A DNA stretch of 64,000 nt from Rhodobacter sp. (GTDB lineage Bacteria; Pseudomonadota; Alphaproteobacteria; Rhodobacterales; Rhodobacteraceae), in NCBI GenBank assembly GCA_027484145.1, contig JAIXUH010000030.1:1-64000 (forward strand), read 5' to 3'. Below the pieces are notes generated by a model. The model saw only the letters and a list, made by a program, of their open reading frames with translations, ran no database searches and was not told the DNA's origin. A program made the position numbers and the translations under genes. Shown here piece by piece: positions 37,596 through 47,199 of this stretch. The number at the start of each line of letters is the position of its first letter. Within the stretch, counting starts at the first letter, position 1.

Positions 37596-38849
37596 ATGGC
37601 CGTCGCCGCCACTGAACTGTTGAAAACGGCCGATGGCCGCCCGCTGCGCGAGGCGCTGATCGCGGCGCAGGCGCGGGCCAAGCGCAAGGCGTTTTTGCTG
37701 GTCCTGCCACTGCTGATCTTTGTACTGCTGACCTTTCTGATCCCGATCGGCTATATGTTGAAGCGATCGGTCGAACATGACGGCTTTTCAAAATCGGCGC
37801 CAACACTGGTAGCGTGGTTTGCCGAAAATGCTGACGTCGATTATACCAACCCACCCGAGGCAGCCTATGCGGCCTTGGTAACCGACCTTGCCAAGATGCA
37901 GGTCGACAAAAACACCGGCATCGCGGGCACCCGGATCAACTATACCGTTCCGGGCACGATCAGCCTGTTCAAGGCCGGCGCGCGGGCCGCAAAGGACCTG
38001 CAACCCCCGTACAAAGAGGCCTTGCTGGCGCTGGACCCGGAGTGGGGCATGCCCAAGCTGTGGCGCGGCATGCATGATGCGGCCACGAATTACACGACCG
38101 ACTTTTACCGGGTGGCCGCCGACCGCAAGCTGACCGACAATGGCTGGCAAGCGGGCACCGACAAGGAACGGATCTACGTCTATCTCTTTGTCAAAACCTT
38201 TATCGTTTCGGCCATCATCACGGTGATCTGCCTGCTCTTGGCCTTTCCGGTGGCGCATCTCCTGGCAACGCTCCCGATGTCGAAAGCATCGCTGCTGATG
38301 ATCCTTGTGCTGCTGCCGTTCTGGACATCGCTTCTGGTGCGCACGACAAGCTGGATCGCGCTGTTGCAGGAACAAGGCATCGTCAATGATGCGCTGGTCT
38401 GGATGGGCGTGCTAAGTGACGAGACGCGCCTGTCGATGATGTACAACATGACCGGCACCATTGTGGCGATGACTCATGTGCTGCTGCCCTTCATGATCCT
38501 GCCGCTCTATTCGGTGATGCGGGTGATCCCGCCGTCTTATGCGCGGGCGGCCCGGTCGTTGGGCGCAACCAGCTGGACAACATTCCGCCGGGTTTACCTG
38601 CCGCAGACCCTGCCCGGCATTGCGGCAGGGTCGCTGTTGGTCTTTATCCTTGCCGTGGGCTATTACATCACGCCGGCGCTGGTGGGCGGGGCGGATGGGC
38701 AGCTGATCTCGAACCTGATCAGCTTTCACATGACAAAATCGAACTGGTCGCTGGCCGCGGCATTGGCCGCGATGCTGCTGGCGGCCATTCTGGTGCTGTA
38801 TTGGCTGTATGACCGGCTGATCGGCATTGACCGTCTGAAACTGGGCTGA
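37596..38849 (+). CDS. ABC transporter permease, PotB type with long periplasmic insert
   Basis: A 417-residue inner-membrane permease. One TM helix lies at about residues 30-52 (AFLLVLPLLIFVLLTFLIPIGYML). A soluble stretch of about 130 residues follows, then the five-helix BPD permease core with the EAA-like loop RAARSLGATSWTTFRRVYLPQTLPG. The insert after the first helix makes it much longer than a classical PotB (near 280 residues), a variant common in alphaproteobacteria. ATG at 37596 follows GAAAGGGAG. Confidence 0.87.
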   Translation: MAVAATELLKTADGRPLREALIAAQARAKRKAFLLVLPLLIFVLLTFLIPIGYMLKRSVEHDGFSKSAPTLVAWFAENADVDYTNPPEAAYAALVTDLAKMQVDKNTGIAGTRINYTVPGTISLFKAGARAAKDLQPPYKEALLALDPEWGMPKLWRGMHDAATNYTTDFYRVAADRKLTDNGWQAGTDKERIYVYLFVKTFIVSAIITVICLLLAFPVAHLLATLPMSKASLLMILVLLPFWTSLLVRTTSWIALLQEQGIVNDALVWMGVLSDETRLSMMYNMTGTIVAMTHVLLPFMILPLYSVMRVIPPSYARAARSLGATSWTTFRRVYLPQTLPGIAAGSLLVFILAVGYYITPALVGGADGQLISNLISFHMTKSNWSLAAALAAMLLAAILVLYWLYDRLIGIDRLKLG

Positions 38850-38861
38850 GGGGAACACGCC

Positions 38862-39833
38862 ATGGCACTGCCCACTTACGCCTCACCGCTGGAACGGATC
38901 TGGCATTACACCTATCTGGTGATCTGCACGCTGATCTTTATCTTCCTGATCGCGCCGATCCTTGTCGTGATCCCGCTGTCGTTCAACGCCGAGCCCTATT
39001 TCACCTTTACCGAAAAGATGCTGACCTTTGATCCCGCAGGCTATTCGCTGCGCTGGTATGACACCTTGCTGACCCTTGGCCACCCGGCACCCGAAGGCCC
39101 GCGCGACAACGCGTGGTGGACGGCCGTGTGGGAACGCGCAACCTGGGTGCAGGCGGCGAAGAATTCGTTCTGGGTCGGCCTGTGGGCCACCATTCTGGCC
39201 ACGGTTCTGGGCACGATTGCGGCCCTTGGCCTGTCGCGGCCCGAAATGCCCTATCGCCGCCTGATCATGGCGATCCTGATCAGCCCGATGATCGTGCCGA
39301 TCATCATCATCGCGGTGGGGATGAGCTTTTTCTATGCGCAGGCCTGTGTCTCACCGGATACAGCGCTGGGGTCTGTGGCGGGGGTGGTGCTGTCGGAAAA
39401 GGGCTGCCTCGTGAACTCGCACCTTGGGGTCATCGTTGCCCATGCCGTGCTGGGGATTCCCTTTGTCATCATCACCGTCACGGCCACGCTATCGGGCTTT
39501 GACCAATCGCTGATCCGTGCGGCGCATTCGCTGGGGGCCAACCCGCGCACCACGTTCTTCAAGGTGGTGATGCCGCTGATCCTGCCGGGCATCATCTCGG
39601 GCGCGCTCTTTGCCTTTGTGACCTCGTTCGATGAAGTGGTGGCGGTGCTGTTCATCGCAGGTCCCGATCAGCAGACCATTCCGCGCCAGATGTTCAACGG
39701 CATCCGCGAGGCGATTTCGCCTGCCATTCTGGCCGTGGCGACCATTCTGGTGATCGTGTCGGTCCTGCTCTTGGCCACGGTCGAGTTGCTGCGGCGGCGA
39801 TCAGACCGCCTGCGCGGGGTCACCGGAAGCTGA
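38862..39833 (+). CDS. ABC transporter permease, PotC type
   Basis: A 323-residue permease. It has the usual N-terminal TM helix (YLVICTLIFIFLIAPILVVI), a short loop, the BPD core and the EAA motif RAAHSLGANPRTTFFKVVMPLILPG. It forms a heterodimer channel with the PotB-type subunit. It starts 12 bp after the previous stop and is the last gene of the operon. Two hairpins follow it. Confidence 0.88.
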   Translation: MALPTYASPLERIWHYTYLVICTLIFIFLIAPILVVIPLSFNAEPYFTFTEKMLTFDPAGYSLRWYDTLLTLGHPAPEGPRDNAWWTAVWERATWVQAAKNSFWVGLWATILATVLGTIAALGLSRPEMPYRRLIMAILISPMIVPIIIIAVGMSFFYAQACVSPDTALGSVAGVVLSEKGCLVNSHLGVIVAHAVLGIPFVIITVTATLSGFDQSLIRAAHSLGANPRTTFFKVVMPLILPGIISGALFAFVTSFDEVVAVLFIAGPDQQTIPRQMFNGIREAISPAILAVATILVIVSVLLLATVELLRRRSDRLRGVTGS

Positions 39834-39852
39834 GGTCGACCGGCCGGGGATG

Positions 39853-39874
39853 AAATTTCTGCCTGCAGAAATTT
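39853..39874. terminator. Hairpin 1 between convergent genes
   Basis: AAATTTCTGC, CT, GCAGAAATTT: a 10-bp palindrome just downstream of the PotC-type gene. It contains T-runs on both strands. Confidence 0.55.
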
Positions 39875-39876
39875 GT

Positions 39877-39897
39877 CCGGATTTTTGAAAAATCCGG
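39877..39897. terminator. Hairpin 2 between convergent genes
   Basis: CCGGATTTTT, G, AAAAATCCGG: a near-perfect palindrome two bases after the previous one. Together they separate the ABC operon from the AEC transporter gene and can act on both strands. Confidence 0.6.
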
Positions 39898-39919
39898 GGT
39901 CCAGGCGGAGCCGGTGTGC

Positions 39920-40858
39920 CTATGGCAGAATGTGAAGCCAGACCCAGATCGTGCCGATCGACAGCGCGGTGGCAATCAGCACAGCCGAGGCATTCACCCG
40001 CTTGGCCACGCCATACATATGGGCAAAGAGATAGGCATTGACGCCCGGTGCCATCGCGGCCGTCATGACCGCCGAACGTAGGCCATCAGTGCTGATGTCG
40101 AACACGAACCTGCCCATGAGCCACGTCACACCGGGGTGCACGACCAGCGAGCAAAGGCAGACCATGGCAATGGTAGCGCGGTCGCCTTCGGGGCGATAGC
40201 GGAACAGAACCCCGCCGAGGCCGAAAAGCGCCGTCGGAATCGCGGCGCGGACCATCATGTCGAGGCCGGACCAGAAGGCGCCGGGCAAAGGCAAGGGCGC
40301 GATGTTTGCAACAAAACCCAAGGCTATGCCAATCACAAGAGGCTGTGAAAACACCGCCCGGACAATCTGGCGGGCCAAAGCCGGGGCCGAAAGCCCCTGA
40401 CCGCGGGTGCGGGCCCATTCCATCAACCCGATGCCAAAGCTGTAAAGCAACGGCGAATGGATCGAGATGATGGCATAGTTGCCTTGCAGCGCCTCGGGGC
40501 CATAGGCCCGCTCGGTGATGGGCAGGCCGAGCAACAGCGAGTTCGAGAAGAGGCAGGCAAAGCCAATGGCGACACTGTCGGTCAGGGGGCGGCGAAAGAC
40601 GAGCATCGCCCCCAGAAAGCCCGCGGCAAAACCACTGAAGGCCCCCAAATAAAACGAGATCAACAGGCCCGCATCATAGGCAGAGGACAGGTCAAGCTGG
40701 GAGATGGATTTGAACAACAGGCAGGGCACCGCGAAATTCTGGGCAAAGCGCATAAGCCCGTCCACGGCGCTGTCCGAGAAGAGGCCCGAGCGCGCCGCCA
40801 CATAGCCAAAGCCGATCACCAGAAAAACCGGAAGGATGACGTCGAGCAGCGCGCTCAT
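39920..40858 (-). CDS. AEC (auxin efflux carrier) family transporter
   Basis: A 312-residue inner-membrane transporter with about ten TM helices and the family's internal repeat (VILPVFLVIGFGYVAARSGL at the start, FSQPLVIGIALGFVANI in the second half). Bacterial AEC proteins export small organic anions such as malate or malonate; the substrate is unknown. Its start overlaps the stop of the metallo-hydrolase by ATGA, so it is the last gene of the minus-strand operon. Confidence 0.85.
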   Translation of the reverse strand: MSALLDVILPVFLVIGFGYVAARSGLFSDSAVDGLMRFAQNFAVPCLLFKSISQLDLSSAYDAGLLISFYLGAFSGFAAGFLGAMLVFRRPLTDSVAIGFACLFSNSLLLGLPITERAYGPEALQGNYAIISIHSPLLYSFGIGLMEWARTRGQGLSAPALARQIVRAVFSQPLVIGIALGFVANIAPLPLPGAFWSGLDMMVRAAIPTALFGLGGVLFRYRPEGDRATIAMVCLCSLVVHPGVTWLMGRFVFDISTDGLRSAVMTAAMAPGVNAYLFAHMYGVAKRVNASAVLIATALSIGTIWVWLHILP

Positions 40859-41670
40859 CCGCGCGTCTCGATCACCATGCCGTCATGCGCGGGGCGGATA
40901 TGGGGCGGCAGTTCGCTTTCCAGTTCCGCAAAATCCAGATCGTTGTGCATGTTGGTCAGCACCGCGCGCTGCGGCATGGCCCGCGCGATCCAGTCCAGCG
41001 TCATGGCAAGGTGGGCATGGGTGGGGTGCGGTTTGCGGCGTAGCGCATCCACGATCCAGACCTCCAGACCCATCAGGTGGGGCCACATGGGTTCGGGGAT
41101 GGCGACGGCATCGGGCAGATAGGCCAGCCCGCCGATGCGAAAGCCAAGCGCATCCATCGCGCCGTGTTCGCAAAGGAAGGGGGTCAGCACCACATCACCC
41201 CCGGCGCCCGAAACGGTCACATCGCCGTTGATTGTGTGCATGTCGAGGATGGGCGGGTAGGGCGAGCCTTCGGGTTGCACGAAGGCATAGCCAAAGCGGG
41301 AAAACAGCGCCTCTTGCGTCGGGCCATCGGCCCAGACGGGCAGGCGGCGGCGGATGTTGAACACCACCTGACGCAGGTCATCAATGCCGTGGGTATGGTC
41401 GGCATGGGCATGGGTAAAGACAACGCCATCCAGAACGCCGACGCGGGCATCGAGCAACTGGTCACGCATATCGGGCGAGGTGTCGATCAGGACGCGGGTG
41501 ATGCCCGCCGGGCCTATACGCTCGACCAGCATCGAGCAGCGGCGGCGGCGGTTCTTGGGGTTGGCCGGGTCACAGGCGCCCCAGTCGGCCCCCATGCCGT
41601 CGCCGCCCAGACGCGGCACGCCGCCGGAGGAGCCGCAGCCAAGGATGGTAAAGCGCAACTGCCCCATCAT
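40855..41670 (-). CDS. MBL-fold metallo-hydrolase (PhnP-like)
   Basis: A 271-residue metallo-beta-lactamase fold enzyme. The N-terminus FTILGCGSSGGVPRLGG and the metal site FTHAHADHTHGIDD (HxHxDH) are typical of the PhnP-like phosphodiesterases. Two cysteines near the N-terminus (GACDPANPKNRRRRCS) match the structural zinc region. Start ATGATG at 41668-41670 overlaps the TatD stop. It is coupled to TatD and the AEC gene, a grouping that fits small phosphodiester or nucleotide repair (inference). Confidence 0.85.
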   Translation of the reverse strand: MMGQLRFTILGCGSSGGVPRLGGDGMGADWGACDPANPKNRRRRCSMLVERIGPAGITRVLIDTSPDMRDQLLDARVGVLDGVVFTHAHADHTHGIDDLRQVVFNIRRRLPVWADGPTQEALFSRFGYAFVQPEGSPYPPILDMHTINGDVTVSGAGGDVVLTPFLCEHGAMDALGFRIGGLAYLPDAVAIPEPMWPHLMGLEVWIVDALRRKPHPTHAHLAMTLDWIARAMPQRAVLTNMHNDLDFAELESELPPHIRPAHDGMVIETRG

Positions 41671-42467
41671 GCCGCCTGCGCCGTGCGCGCGGCGCGGGTG
41701 AACAGGCGGTCAAAGTTGGCCGTGGTTTGCGCGGCAAAGGCGGCTTCGGTCATGCCGAAAAGCTGTGCGCCGGCCTTGGCGGTAAAGGCCGTATAGGCTG
41801 GTTCGTTGCGCTTGCCGCGATGGGGCGGGGGGGCAAGATATGGGCTGTCGGTTTCCAGAAGGATACGGTCCACCGGGGCCCTGGCGAAAATGTCGCGCAA
41901 TTCCTGACTTTTCGGGAAGGCGGTGATGCCCGACATCGACAGGTAAAACCCAAGCTCCAGCGCCGCCATACCAAGGGCTTCGGAGCTGGAAAAGCAATGC
42001 ATCACGCAAGGATAGGGGCGTTCCTTGAAGCCTTCGGTCAGGATGCGCGCCATGTCATCATCTGCTGCACGGGCGTGGATGATCAGGGGCAGCCCGGTTT
42101 CCTGCGCGGCCTGAATGTGAATGCGCAGTGAGGCCTGCTGCACGGCAGCGCTTTCGGCGGTGTAGTGGTAGTCAAGCCCGGTTTCTCCGATGCCCACGAA
42201 CTTTGGGTGGCGCGCAAGATTGACCAGATGATCGACTGTGACGAGCGGTTCTTCATGTGCGCGCATCGGATGAACGCCTGCGGCGTAGAACACGCCATCA
42301 TACCGGTCGGCGATACCGCGGACGTGGGCTTCCTTGTCCATGCGCGTGCAGATCGTGACCATGCGGGTCACGCCTGCGGCACGGGCGCGGGCGATGATGT
42401 CATCCAGTTCACCGTCGAAATCGGGGAAGTCCAGATGGCAATGGCTGTCTACGATCTCAGGGGGCAT
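41667..42467 (-). CDS. TatD family hydrolase
   Basis: A 266-residue metal-dependent TIM-barrel nuclease/hydrolase. The metal-binding motif is VDSHCHLDF at the N-terminus. GIGETGLDYHY, IIHARAADDD, MHCFSSS and LLETDSPYLAPPPHRGKRNEP follow in family order. It sits directly after holB in the operon, the standard tmk-holB-tatD arrangement in many bacteria. This is the housekeeping TatD rather than a defence-associated one. Confidence 0.93.
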   Translation of the reverse strand: MPPEIVDSHCHLDFPDFDGELDDIIARARAAGVTRMVTICTRMDKEAHVRGIADRYDGVFYAAGVHPMRAHEEPLVTVDHLVNLARHPKFVGIGETGLDYHYTAESAAVQQASLRIHIQAAQETGLPLIIHARAADDDMARILTEGFKERPYPCVMHCFSSSEALGMAALELGFYLSMSGITAFPKSQELRDIFARAPVDRILLETDSPYLAPPPHRGKRNEPAYTAFTAKAGAQLFGMTEAAFAAQTTANFDRLFTRAARTAQAA

Positions 42468-42474
42468 GGGCGGC

Positions 42475-43602
42475 TCACCTTTGGGCGAGCATCCCCGCCG
42501 TCTCGTCGATTTTCAGAACCATATCCATGAGAAGTGCGGCAGGGTCAAGGTTGACCGCCTTGCCGCGCCGCGCCCGCAGCGAAAGCGACTGTGCCAGATA
42601 GGCCCAAGCCCGGGCTGCCTGTTCATCGGGCGCAAGACGGGCGAAAAGTGCCGCTTCGCCGGGCGCGGCTTCGGGCGGAAGTTGGCGGCGGACCCCGGCA
42701 CGCGCGAGGCGCGCCAGAAACAGGTCGAGCAGTGTGACGATCAGATCAAACCGGTCCTCGGCGCCCTTGCCCGCACCCGTTTCTGCCAGCGCAAGCGCAC
42801 GGGGGCGGTCCAGCCGGGGCAGGCCGGCAAAGATCGAGATCAGGGTGGCATAGGTTTTCAGCCCGTCCAGATTGGTCAGGCGAAACGCCTCGCCCACTGA
42901 ACCGCCTGCCAACTCGCCCAAGGGCTGTACCTCGTCTGGTTCCACCGCGCCGCCCGCTTGTTCCAGCGCCCGCGCCAAGGGTTCCGGGGCAAGGGGCGTC
43001 AGCCGCAACTCGCGGCAGCGCGAGCGGATGGTGGGCAGCAGGCGGTGCGGTTGATGGGCGATGACCAGAAAGGTCACCTCGGCGGGCGGTTCTTCCAGCA
43101 ATTTCAGCAGCGCATTGGCAGCGCCTGTGTTCAGATCATCGGCGGCGTCGATGATCGCGACGCGGCGTCCCCCATCGGCGGCGGAGAGTGCAAAGAAGGA
43201 TTTCATCTTGCGCACCTCATCCACCCGGATATCGGCAGACAGTGCGGTTTCCTTGTCGTTGAGCCCGCGCCGCAGCAAGAACAGACGTGGTTCGGCGAGT
43301 TGCGCCATGCGCCGCGCAACCGGGTTTTCGGGAGAGATGTCCAGCGTTTCGGGGGGCGGTGGGGCGAACATGCCGCCGTCATTCGGGGGTGTCGCCAACA
43401 GGAACCGCGCCAGCCGCCACACAAGGGTGGCCTTTCCCACGCCCTTGGCCCCGGTGATCAGCCAGCCGTGGTGCAGACGGCCAGAGTTGAAGGCGCGCAG
43501 AAAATCGGCCTCGGGCACGTCATGGCCAAACAGGCGTTGTGTTTCGCGCGGGTGGGGCGCGCCTTCGATGCAATCGGGGGGCAGGATGTCGGGGGTGGCC
43601 AT
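42475..43602 (-). CDS. holB: DNA polymerase III subunit delta'
   Basis: A 375-residue clamp-loader subunit. The N-terminus RLFGHDVPEADFLRAFNSGRLHH and the P-loop region ITGAKGVGKATLVWRLARFL lead into the delta' core, with VAIIDAADDLNTGAANALLKLLEEPP and TVRSRC-like PTIRSRCRELRL. It loads the sliding clamp together with gamma/tau and delta. Its ATG overlaps the tmk stop by one base. Confidence 0.92.
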   Translation of the reverse strand: MATPDILPPDCIEGAPHPRETQRLFGHDVPEADFLRAFNSGRLHHGWLITGAKGVGKATLVWRLARFLLATPPNDGGMFAPPPPETLDISPENPVARRMAQLAEPRLFLLRRGLNDKETALSADIRVDEVRKMKSFFALSAADGGRRVAIIDAADDLNTGAANALLKLLEEPPAEVTFLVIAHQPHRLLPTIRSRCRELRLTPLAPEPLARALEQAGGAVEPDEVQPLGELAGGSVGEAFRLTNLDGLKTYATLISIFAGLPRLDRPRALALAETGAGKGAEDRFDLIVTLLDLFLARLARAGVRRQLPPEAAPGEAALFARLAPDEQAARAWAYLAQSLSLRARRGKAVNLDPAALLMDMVLKIDETAGMLAQR

Positions 43603-44225
43603 CAGGCCCCCGCAACCAGCGAGCGCACGGCGGCCATGACATCCACCGCCACCGCATCGGGGTGGCGAGCGCCATTGATCACGTGAAACCGTGCGTGGCG
43701 GGCGGCAAGGTCCAGAAACCCCGCACGGGCGCGGGACTGAAAGGCAAGGCCCATATCCTCGAACCGCATTTCCGCCCCGGCACGCGCCGTGGCCCGTGCA
43801 AGGCCTTCGGCGGGGTCAAGGTCGATCAGGATGGTCAGGTCCGGCTCGACCCCGATCATCAGGCTGTGCAGCGCATCGACGGTGGCGGTCAGGTCACCGC
43901 GCGTGACGCCCTGAAAGATGCGGGTGCTGTCGGCAAAGCGGTCGGTGATCACCACTTCGCCGCGCGCAAGGGCGGGCCGGATGGTCTTTTCCAGATGGTC
44001 GCGGCGCGCAGCGGTGAACAGCAGGATTTCGGTTTCAGCCGACCAGCGGTCAGACTCACCCTCCAGCACAAGGCGGCGGATTTCCTCGGCCCCGGTGCTG
44101 CCGCCGGGTTCGCGGGTCAAGGTCACGGTCAGGCCCATGTCGCGCAGTGCAGCAGCAAGGCTGCGCGCCTGCGTTGATTTGCCCGACCCGTCGATGCCTT
44201 CGAAGCTGATGAAATGGCCTACCAT
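43602..44225 (-). CDS. tmk: Thymidylate kinase
   Basis: A 207-residue kinase making dTDP from dTMP. The P-loop is FEGIDGSGKSTQARSL (residues 8-23), TREPGGSTGAEEIRRL is the catalytic DRX/E loop region, and the LID follows DRFADSTRIFQG. ATG at 44225 preferred over a GTG one codon upstream. It lies 12 bp after the carboxypeptidase stop, in the same operon. Confidence 0.94.
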   Translation of the reverse strand: MVGHFISFEGIDGSGKSTQARSLAAALRDMGLTVTLTREPGGSTGAEEIRRLVLEGESDRWSAETEILLFTAARRDHLEKTIRPALARGEVVITDRFADSTRIFQGVTRGDLTATVDALHSLMIGVEPDLTILIDLDPAEGLARATARAGAEMRFEDMGLAFQSRARAGFLDLAARHARFHVINGARHPDAVAVDVMAAVRSLVAGA

Positions 44226-44237
44226 CACCGTGGCTTC

Positions 44238-45392
44238 TCAGGAAGCCGGGGCCTCGTCAAGGTATCTGGCCCGCAGCGCCTGCACGGCCGTCATCAGGCG
44301 CTTGCCAAAGCCACCACGCGCGACGTCAGCCTCGATCACAAGAGGCACGCGGGCATCGGGCAGATCGGGGACATGGATAATCATTTCGCCCACTTGCGTG
44401 CCAGCGGTCAGAGGGGCCTTCAGCGGGCCGGTATAGATGACTTCGGCCGTCGTGCCCTCTTGCACCAGCGCGGGCACCAGAAGGCGAACATCGGCCGACG
44501 GAACCAAGCCGACGGTATCCGCCGCCCCCATCCAGACATCCGCCGATACCACGCGCGTGCCCGCCTTGATCAGTGTCTTTTCGGTAAACTGGCGAAAGGC
44601 CCAACTGACGATGCGCTCGGCCTCTTCGGCGCGTTCCTGCTCCGTGGCCAGCCCTGTGATGACAAAGATCACCCGGCGGTCGCCTTGCTTGGCCGACCCG
44701 ACAAGGCCATAGCCTGCCTCGGACGTATGGCCGGTTTTCAGGCCATCCGCCCCAACGCCAAGCGCAAGCAGCGGGTTGCGGTTGTTGGCATTGGCCGGGG
44801 CACGGTCTTTGTAGTTGAAAGTGGTTTCCGAGAAGATCGGGTAATACTCGGGGAATTCGGTGATCAGGCGTTTGGCAACAATGCCCAGATCGCGCATCGA
44901 CATGCGGTGTTCGGGCGCGGGCCAGCCCGAACTGTTGGCAAAGACCGAGTTTTGCATGCCGAGCGCTTGTGCGCGTTGCGTCATCTGCTGGGCAAAGGCC
45001 TCTTCCGTGCCCGCCAGCCCTTCGGCCACCACCACGCAGGCATCATTGCCGGAATTGACGATCATGCCATGGATCAACTCATTTACCGTGGGGCGATCGG
45101 TTTCCTGCAGGAACATGGTCGATCCGCCCATTTCCTTTGCCCGGGTCGACACGGCAAAGGTCGTCTCCATCGTTACGCGGCCATCGCGCAGGGCCTCGAA
45201 CAGCATGTTGATCGTCATCAGCTTGGACATTGATGCCGGGGGTAGGGGGGTATCGGCGTTCTTGTCCATCAGCACCGTGCTGGTCGTCACGTCATAGACC
45301 CACGCCGCCGTCGCACGCGTCTCGAAGGCCTGCGCCATGCTGGCGAAGCAAATGAGGATCAGGGTCAGGACGGGGCGCAGTCGGTGCAGCAT
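44238..45392 (-). CDS. D-alanyl-D-alanine carboxypeptidase (PBP5/6 type)
   Basis: A 384-residue penicillin-binding protein trimming peptidoglycan stem peptides. A signal peptide (RPVLTLILICFASMAQAF) is followed by SxxK in LPPASMSKLMTI, SxN in MIVNSGNDACVVV and KTG in DGLKTGHTSEAGYG. A C-terminal PBP5 domain and an amphipathic anchor helix (FGKRLMTAVQALRARYL) complete it. It is 15 bp downstream of the SPOR lipoprotein gene. Confidence 0.93.
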   Translation of the reverse strand: MLHRLRPVLTLILICFASMAQAFETRATAAWVYDVTTSTVLMDKNADTPLPPASMSKLMTINMLFEALRDGRVTMETTFAVSTRAKEMGGSTMFLQETDRPTVNELIHGMIVNSGNDACVVVAEGLAGTEEAFAQQMTQRAQALGMQNSVFANSSGWPAPEHRMSMRDLGIVAKRLITEFPEYYPIFSETTFNYKDRAPANANNRNPLLALGVGADGLKTGHTSEAGYGLVGSAKQGDRRVIFVITGLATEQERAEEAERIVSWAFRQFTEKTLIKAGTRVVSADVWMGAADTVGLVPSADVRLLVPALVQEGTTAEVIYTGPLKAPLTAGTQVGEMIIHVPDLPDARVPLVIEADVARGGFGKRLMTAVQALRARYLDEAPAS

Positions 45393-45407
45393 GAAGCCTC
45401 CGGCAGG

Positions 45408-46301
45408 TCAGCGTTTCAGGAAATAGGCGTCAGGAAAGCCAAGGCCCTTGACCTTGGTCAGGGTGGCCGCATCGCCACGCGAAATGACCGACCAAAGCGC
45501 CTTGCCTTGGCTTTCTTCGCGCCGCACCTCGCCCGACAGGCCCGCCTTTTTCAGCGTGTCTGCCGCGCGATTGGCATTCGCCTCGACCGAGAAGATGCCG
45601 ATCTGGATCGACCGGCCACCGCTGGCCGCCGGGGCGGCCGGTGTGGCGGGGGCCGCAGGTTTGGGCGGGGCAGCGGCAATCGGGCCTGAGGTGACCGGGG
45701 CGGCGGGGGCCAACGGTTTGGTTTCAACCGCCTTGCCATCGGCGCGGTCAATCGCGGCCGCGGCCCCGGCGATCGGGTCGATGGACTTGGTCTCGACCGT
45801 TTCCGAACTGTCGAGGATGGGTTTGGTCGCGTCGGTCTGCACTTCGGCCTCGTCCCGGCGCAGGGCCGTCACATTGATTTCGGTCGGCTGACCGGCAAGG
45901 ATGCCTAGCGCCGCCGCCGCATCAGAGGAAATCTGCAATTTCGGGCCGGGGTTCTCGATCTCGCGCCGGAACAGGGCGCCAATGACGAACTTGCCATTGG
46001 CCTTGTTGCGGATGATCACCCGCTCGGGGTCTTTGGTATCAGGCGAGGCGACCCAGACGCCGCCCAAGGACGGCCGGCCATCCCACAGAGACTGATCGGT
46101 GGTCTGGAATACCTCAGGCGCTTCGACGTCACGGTCGACCAGACGCGTCGATTTTGCCGTAGGCGCGGCCGCGGTCTGCGTGGCGGCCCCCACGTCGGAT
46201 GCCTTGCCACCCTTAAACGGGCCGCCGCCGTTCACGCAACCTGTCAATGCCGTTGCCGCAACCGTCATCAGGATCATGCCCCTGATCTTTGCCTGTGCCA
46301 T
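45408..46301 (-). CDS. SPOR domain lipoprotein
   Basis: A 297-residue protein with a lipoprotein signal ending in a lipobox (LMTVAATALTGC). A long Ala/Pro linker leads to a C-terminal SPOR domain (SIQIGIFSVEANANRAADTL to GFPDAYFLKR, about residues 225-297), which binds denuded glycan strands at the septum. The middle contains an RlpA-like low-similarity stretch (RVIIRNKANGKFVIGALFR and SDAAAALGI), so a double-psi-barrel relic is possible. First gene of the seven-gene operon; it fits with the carboxypeptidase next to it. Confidence 0.82.
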   Translation of the reverse strand: MAQAKIRGMILMTVAATALTGCVNGGGPFKGGKASDVGAATQTAAAPTAKSTRLVDRDVEAPEVFQTTDQSLWDGRPSLGGVWVASPDTKDPERVIIRNKANGKFVIGALFRREIENPGPKLQISSDAAAALGILAGQPTEINVTALRRDEAEVQTDATKPILDSSETVETKSIDPIAGAAAAIDRADGKAVETKPLAPAAPVTSGPIAAAPPKPAAPATPAAPAASGGRSIQIGIFSVEANANRAADTLKKAGLSGEVRREESQGKALWSVISRGDAATLTKVKGLGFPDAYFLKR

Positions 46302-46530
46302 TTCAGCCCCCGATCAACGCAGGTTTGTCCCGCGCTTGTCCCGTTTTCCGCGCCAGATGCGCCGCCTCTGCCCGAAGCAAACCATGATTTGCGTTCGCAT
46401 CATATCGCTCTGCGGCAGTCGTGGAAAGGGCAGAGGGAAGGATCGGCAAGGAACCCACACATAGGTGAGCAAAAGTGTATGATGCCACCCGCTTGAATTC
46501 CGTCCACGGGGCGGCTAAGGCACGTGCCAC

Positions 46531-46620
46531 GGAAGTGTGGCCGAGTGGTTTAAGGCTCTAGTCTTGAAAACTAGCGTGCGGGGAACCGTACCGTGGGTTC
46601 GAATCCCACCGCTTCCGCCA
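46531..46620 (+). tRNA. tRNA-Ser (UGA)
   Basis: A 90-nt class II tRNA. Acceptor GGAAGTG/CGCTTCC, D-arm GTGGCCGAGTGG, anticodon stem CTAGT/ACTAG with loop CTTGAAA, long variable arm, T-loop GTTCGAATC and encoded CCA. Anticodon TGA at 46565-46567. Confidence 0.95.
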
Positions 46621-47199
46621 ATTGCCCTCAAGAAAGCGTTCTCCCGATCCGGCTGCGGCTGGATTTTTCCGTTGTTTTCGGGGGTTATAGCGGATGGGCT
46701 GAGCACTGCCCTCGGTGCTAACTGGCCGAAAAGCGGTCTCTGGTGCCTTACATTCTCTGAAGCTGATGACTGCGCGGATTTAGTGTTCAGCTTGTAAGAG
46801 GCTGAAAAGAAACAGGTTTGCGGAGTGCCGGATCGAAGTTGGATCGGAGTCGCGTCTGCGTCTGATGCGACTGTGGTCGAACTTTCGCTGTTCGCCTTGG
46901 AGCCTCGGTTTGAGCGGCGGGTGCGGGCGGGAAAACGGACGTTCGCTGGTTGTTTAGCTAAAGTCTACAATGCGGGACAAAGCTTCCTTGGCAGTCCGGT
47001 AAAGCGCCGGCCCAATCAAACTGACTGAGCCGCGCCCCAGTTAGTTTGGTGGAGTGCCGTTTTCGTTAAAAGGTTGCTTGAAATCGAACACCCCTGATGA
47101 TGGACGATCGACATGCAGAGCCCGTTCCGCCTGGTGCGGGGACTGAACAACTGCGCCCAAGTGTGACCCTCCTGAGCTTCGTGTCAGCACACTGCGGGG
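46621..47199. other. Gene-poor region downstream of tRNA-Ser
   Basis: About 580 bp with no convincing gene. It includes an imperfect inverted repeat around 47018-47053 (AAACTGACTG and CAGTTAGTTT, one mismatch) separated by a GC core. Base composition is lower in GC than the flanking operon. This looks like scar DNA next to a tRNA, as at an island edge. Confidence 0.5.

Noticed and set aside
41667-42467. The TatD gene as the missing QatD partner
   Set aside because: It is in a housekeeping tmk-holB operon 14 kb away; no sign of linkage to the QueC-like unit.
46531-46620. Duplicate tRNA-Ser 3' end marking the far end of the island
   Set aside because: No second copy was noticed within the window.
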